NCBI GenBank assembly: GCA_031270145.1
Contig: JAISYD010000267.1
Coordinates: forward strand, 1-16,941
Direction: 5' to 3'
Length of the DNA stretch: 16,941 nucleotides
Source of the DNA: Planctomycetota bacterium
GTDB taxonomy: Bacteria > Planctomycetota > SZUA-567
A program made the position numbers and the translations under genes. The notes below the pieces were generated by a model. It saw only the letters and a program-made list of their open reading frames with translations, had not been told where the DNA came from and ran no database searches. Below are positions 15,125 through 16,941 of the stretch, one piece after another. Position 1 is the stretch's first letter. Every line of letters begins with the position of its first letter.

Positions 15125-15667
15125 ATGTCAAAAAAAATCGCTGAAAATCTTCCCGGAACGGCGAAACTGGCGGCCATCCGCTTCCTGGTCCTGGATGTTG
15201 ACGGCGTAATGACCGATGGCTCAATAAGTTACGATTCGGCCGGCCATGAGCTGAAAACCTTCAACGTCAAGGACGGCGCCGGTCTAGGCTACTGGAAACA
15301 GGCTGGTCACGAGGCCGGCATAATCACCGGACGCTCCTCGCCGATGCTGGAGAGACGGGCCAGGGAATTAGGCATCCGCTTTGTCGCGATGGGCGCGCCG
15401 GAAAAAATGCCGGCCTTCGAGAAGATGCTGGCCGAGGCCGGGGTGGCCCCGGAGGAGACGGCGGTGGTCGGCGACGATCTGCCGGATCTGCCCCTGATCC
15501 GCCGGGCCGGTTTCGGGGTGGCGGTGGCGGACGCCGCCGCCGAGGCGCGGCTGGAAGCCGATTGGGTCGCCCGGCAAAACGGCGGCCGGGGCGCGGTCAG
15601 GGAAGTGATCGAATTGATTCTCAAGGCCAGGGGCGAATGGGACGGCGTTTTGGCGCGTCATCGCTAA
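15125..15667 (+). CDS. kdsC: 3-deoxy-D-manno-octulosonate 8-phosphate phosphatase (KdsC)
   Basis: This cytosolic HAD-superfamily phosphatase converts Kdo 8-phosphate to Kdo, the inner-core sugar of lipopolysaccharide. The 180-residue protein has the KdsC/YrbI arrangement: HAD motif I DVDGVMTDG (24-32) with nucleophile D24 and acid/base D26, FNVKDG (46-51), motif II ITGR (67-70), motif III lysine K94, and motif IV GDDLPDLPL (116-124). The C-terminal NGGRGAVREV (152-161) is characteristic of KdsC tetramers. The C1-type no-cap fold and the length fit the family. GGGGGA (15116-15121) precedes the ATG. It is the first gene after the divergent region and is followed 31 bases later by the zinc-ribbon gene. 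It implies a Gram-negative outer membrane. Related HAD enzymes in N-acylneuraminate clusters are the main alternative, but no such genes lie nearby. Confidence 0.9.
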   Translation: MSKKIAENLPGTAKLAAIRFLVLDVDGVMTDGSISYDSAGHELKTFNVKDGAGLGYWKQAGHEAGIITGRSSPMLERRARELGIRFVAMGAPEKMPAFEKMLAEAGVAPEETAVVGDDLPDLPLIRRAGFGVAVADAAAEARLEADWVARQNGGRGAVREVIELILKARGEWDGVLARHR

Positions 15668-15698
15668 GATCCAGGCGCGGCCAGCATGGGAAGCGGAC

Positions 15699-16442
15699 AT
15701 GCCTATCCTAGGGTTCGGAAGCGGCGACGGCGTCTCGGTCCTCGGCGGGCTGGGGGAGCATAAATGCCCGAGGTGCGGGGAAAACGCCAATTTCAGCGTC
15801 AAGGCGGCCTACCGCTACTACCACTTTTGTTATCTCCTGAGCTTTCTGGCCAAGCGCGATTTCTTTGTCCAGTGCGACAATTGCCTGCTGGCCAAACCGG
15901 TTGAACAATCGGCAATCCTCGCCCATTTTCCTTCCGACCGCATCCCGTTCATCCGCAAGAAGGGCTGGCTGCTGGTTCTGATCTCGGCGGCCATCTTGAT
16001 ATCCCATGCCGTGATCAGGCAGGAAATCAATCAACGCCGCCTCGCCGCCTTGGCTGAAAATCCCCGGGCGAACGACATCTACCTGGCCAACTTGGCGAGA
16101 GTGGAGGGAAGCGGCTTTGACCCGGGATCCATCGACGTCGCCAGGATGGGCGGCTCCGCCTGGGGAGCCATGAAAGTGTTGAAAATCCAAGGGGATCGGC
16201 TAGTTCTAGCCACCACGCTCTCCGCCTATTCGGAAAAGAAGAGGCTGGAGAGAAGTCTTGGCCTTACGGCCAAATTCGATCTGGACAATCCGATCGTCCT
16301 CACCCAGCGGGAGATCGCCGAATTGTTGTCCAGCGGGGTCATTTACGACATCCAGCGCCGTGCCCCTCCCCGCGCCCGGGGAGCCTCGGGCGGCGCCGGC
16401 GCCGGACGTCGGCCAGCTCCGGGAAGACCGGCCGGCGTTTGA
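15699..16442 (+). CDS. Zinc-ribbon protein with one membrane helix, unknown function
   Basis: The 247-residue product has two CxxC pairs, CPRC (23-26) and CDNC (59-62), separated by 32 mostly aromatic and hydrophobic residues. Together they should form a zinc ribbon, like the small zinc-ribbon domains of many bacterial membrane proteins. A single membrane helix follows at about 89-106, after a KK pair. The rest (107-220) is soluble with Leu/Glu-rich helices, and the C-terminus (220-247) is an Arg/Pro/Gly/Ala-rich tail. With basic residues at 86-88 before the helix, the ribbon is probably cytoplasmic; this is by the positive-inside rule. GGGAAG (15688-15693) precedes the ATG. It lies 31 bases after kdsC and 13 before scpB, so it is likely co-transcribed. 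I do not recognise the family; a role in envelope biogenesis is only guilt by association. Confidence 0.75.
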   Translation: MPILGFGSGDGVSVLGGLGEHKCPRCGENANFSVKAAYRYYHFCYLLSFLAKRDFFVQCDNCLLAKPVEQSAILAHFPSDRIPFIRKKGWLLVLISAAILISHAVIRQEINQRRLAALAENPRANDIYLANLARVEGSGFDPGSIDVARMGGSAWGAMKVLKIQGDRLVLATTLSAYSEKKRLERSLGLTAKFDLDNPIVLTQREIAELLSSGVIYDIQRRAPPRARGASGGAGAGRRPAPGRPAGV

Positions 16443-16455
16443 AGTCTTGGGAATA

Positions 16456-16941
16456 ATGATGGGCATGATCCTGACAACCGATGAACAGCCAGGCCAGGAG
16501 GATGGCTTTCCAGACCGCCCCGGCGCCGCCGCGGCCATCCCTGAAAATGACCGGGACAACCTTGAAGCGATCCGCCCGCCCTTGGGGACGGGCGAGGCAA
16601 GGATAGCCGAGCCGGAGATCGCCCCGCCTCCCTTGCCTTCCCGGCTTGCGGGCGAAAGCCGGATAAACGCCGAACCGGAAAATGACGCCGCCGATCCCGA
16701 GATTGGGGACAGGGAAGAGGACAAGGCCGGGGGCGGGAACAAAGACGGAGACGATGCCGATCCCGGGGACGGGGACGAAGCCGGAGACGAAGCTGAAACA
16801 GCCGCCGGCGATCCGGCCTTGCCGCTGCCGGGAGTGGTGGAAGCGATCCTTTTCGCCGCCCGGGAACCGCTTAAACTCTCGCGCATCGCCCGGGCGGTCG
16901 GCAAAGGGACCCGGCAAGAGGCGGTGCGGGCGGCCATTGAC
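16456..16941 (+). CDS. scpB: Segregation and condensation protein B, partial (5' part)
   Basis: The frame is open to the right edge with no stop (162 codons seen). From residue 126 it reads GVVEAILFAAREPLKL, then SRIARAVG and QEAVRAAID, matching the first winged-helix of ScpB (typically xEAxLFxxxEPLxxxxLxxxL). ScpB dimers bind ScpA and SMC in the condensin complex that compacts and segregates the chromosome. Before this domain lies an unusual extension of about 125 residues, Pro-rich at first (about 20-65) and then very acidic (about 70-118, with many Asp/Glu/Gly), likely disordered. ATGs at 16456, 16459 and 16465 are all in frame; the GGGA at 16449-16452 suits 16459 best (6-base spacing) and 16456 is the longest. 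The upstream gene ends 13 bases earlier. With only 37 residues of the core domain, the family call is good but not certain. Confidence 0.72.
   Translation, partial: MMGMILTTDEQPGQEDGFPDRPGAAAAIPENDRDNLEAIRPPLGTGEARIAEPEIAPPPLPSRLAGESRINAEPENDAADPEIGDREEDKAGGGNKDGDDADPGDGDEAGDEAETAAGDPALPLPGVVEAILFAAREPLKLSRIARAVGKGTRQEAVRAAID

Noticed and set aside
16206..16937. Ser/Ala/Pro-rich - strand frames at the right end
   Set aside because: They are antisense to the zinc-ribbon gene and the scpB acidic coding region. The + strand frame from 16456 shows ScpB residues at its end.

Overview
The window is 16.9 kb of high-GC, gene-dense bacterial chromosome: eleven protein genes (ten complete, one cut by the right edge) and no RNA genes, insertion sequences, phage genes or CRISPR. 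The organism is probably Gram-negative. KdsC implies a Kdo-containing lipopolysaccharide, and an RND pump with a periplasmic adaptor implies two membranes. A ClpC-type unfoldase (with a UVR middle domain, not ClpA) alongside Kdo synthesis and a non-discriminating-pathway-independent GlnS argues against an ordinary proteobacterium. It would fit the Planctomycetes/Verrucomicrobia/Lentisphaerae group or nearby candidate phyla. That placement is an inference from gene content and sequence feel, not a search.

Left block, + strand (26-6893): clpC, then after a 160-base gap the closely spaced genes glnS, a CPBP intramembrane protease and a Ppx/GppA-HD phosphatase (gaps of 25 and 23 bases). Together these cover protein quality control, tRNA charging, a membrane protease and probable polyphosphate/(p)ppGpp metabolism.

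Central block, - strand (6853-10359): three tightly packed genes read leftwards from a near-consensus sigma-70 promoter (10438-10410). They encode a 590-residue protein of unknown function with C-terminal TPRs, a membrane-anchored coiled-coil protein with a C-terminal helix-turn-helix, and a pseudokinase fused to a PilZ domain. The last gene converges on and overlaps the end of the ppx-like gene. This operon is the most novel part of the window and looks like a c-di-GMP-linked signalling or scaffold module.

Right of it, also on - (10548-14878), lies a two-gene RND efflux operon (adaptor, then pump, with an ATGA overlap) and no outer-membrane channel gene. A 246-base divergent control region rich in palindromes separates it from the + strand genes kdsC, a zinc-ribbon membrane protein of unknown function, and the 5' part of scpB. 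The scpB product carries an unusual acidic N-terminal extension of about 125 residues and continues past the window edge.
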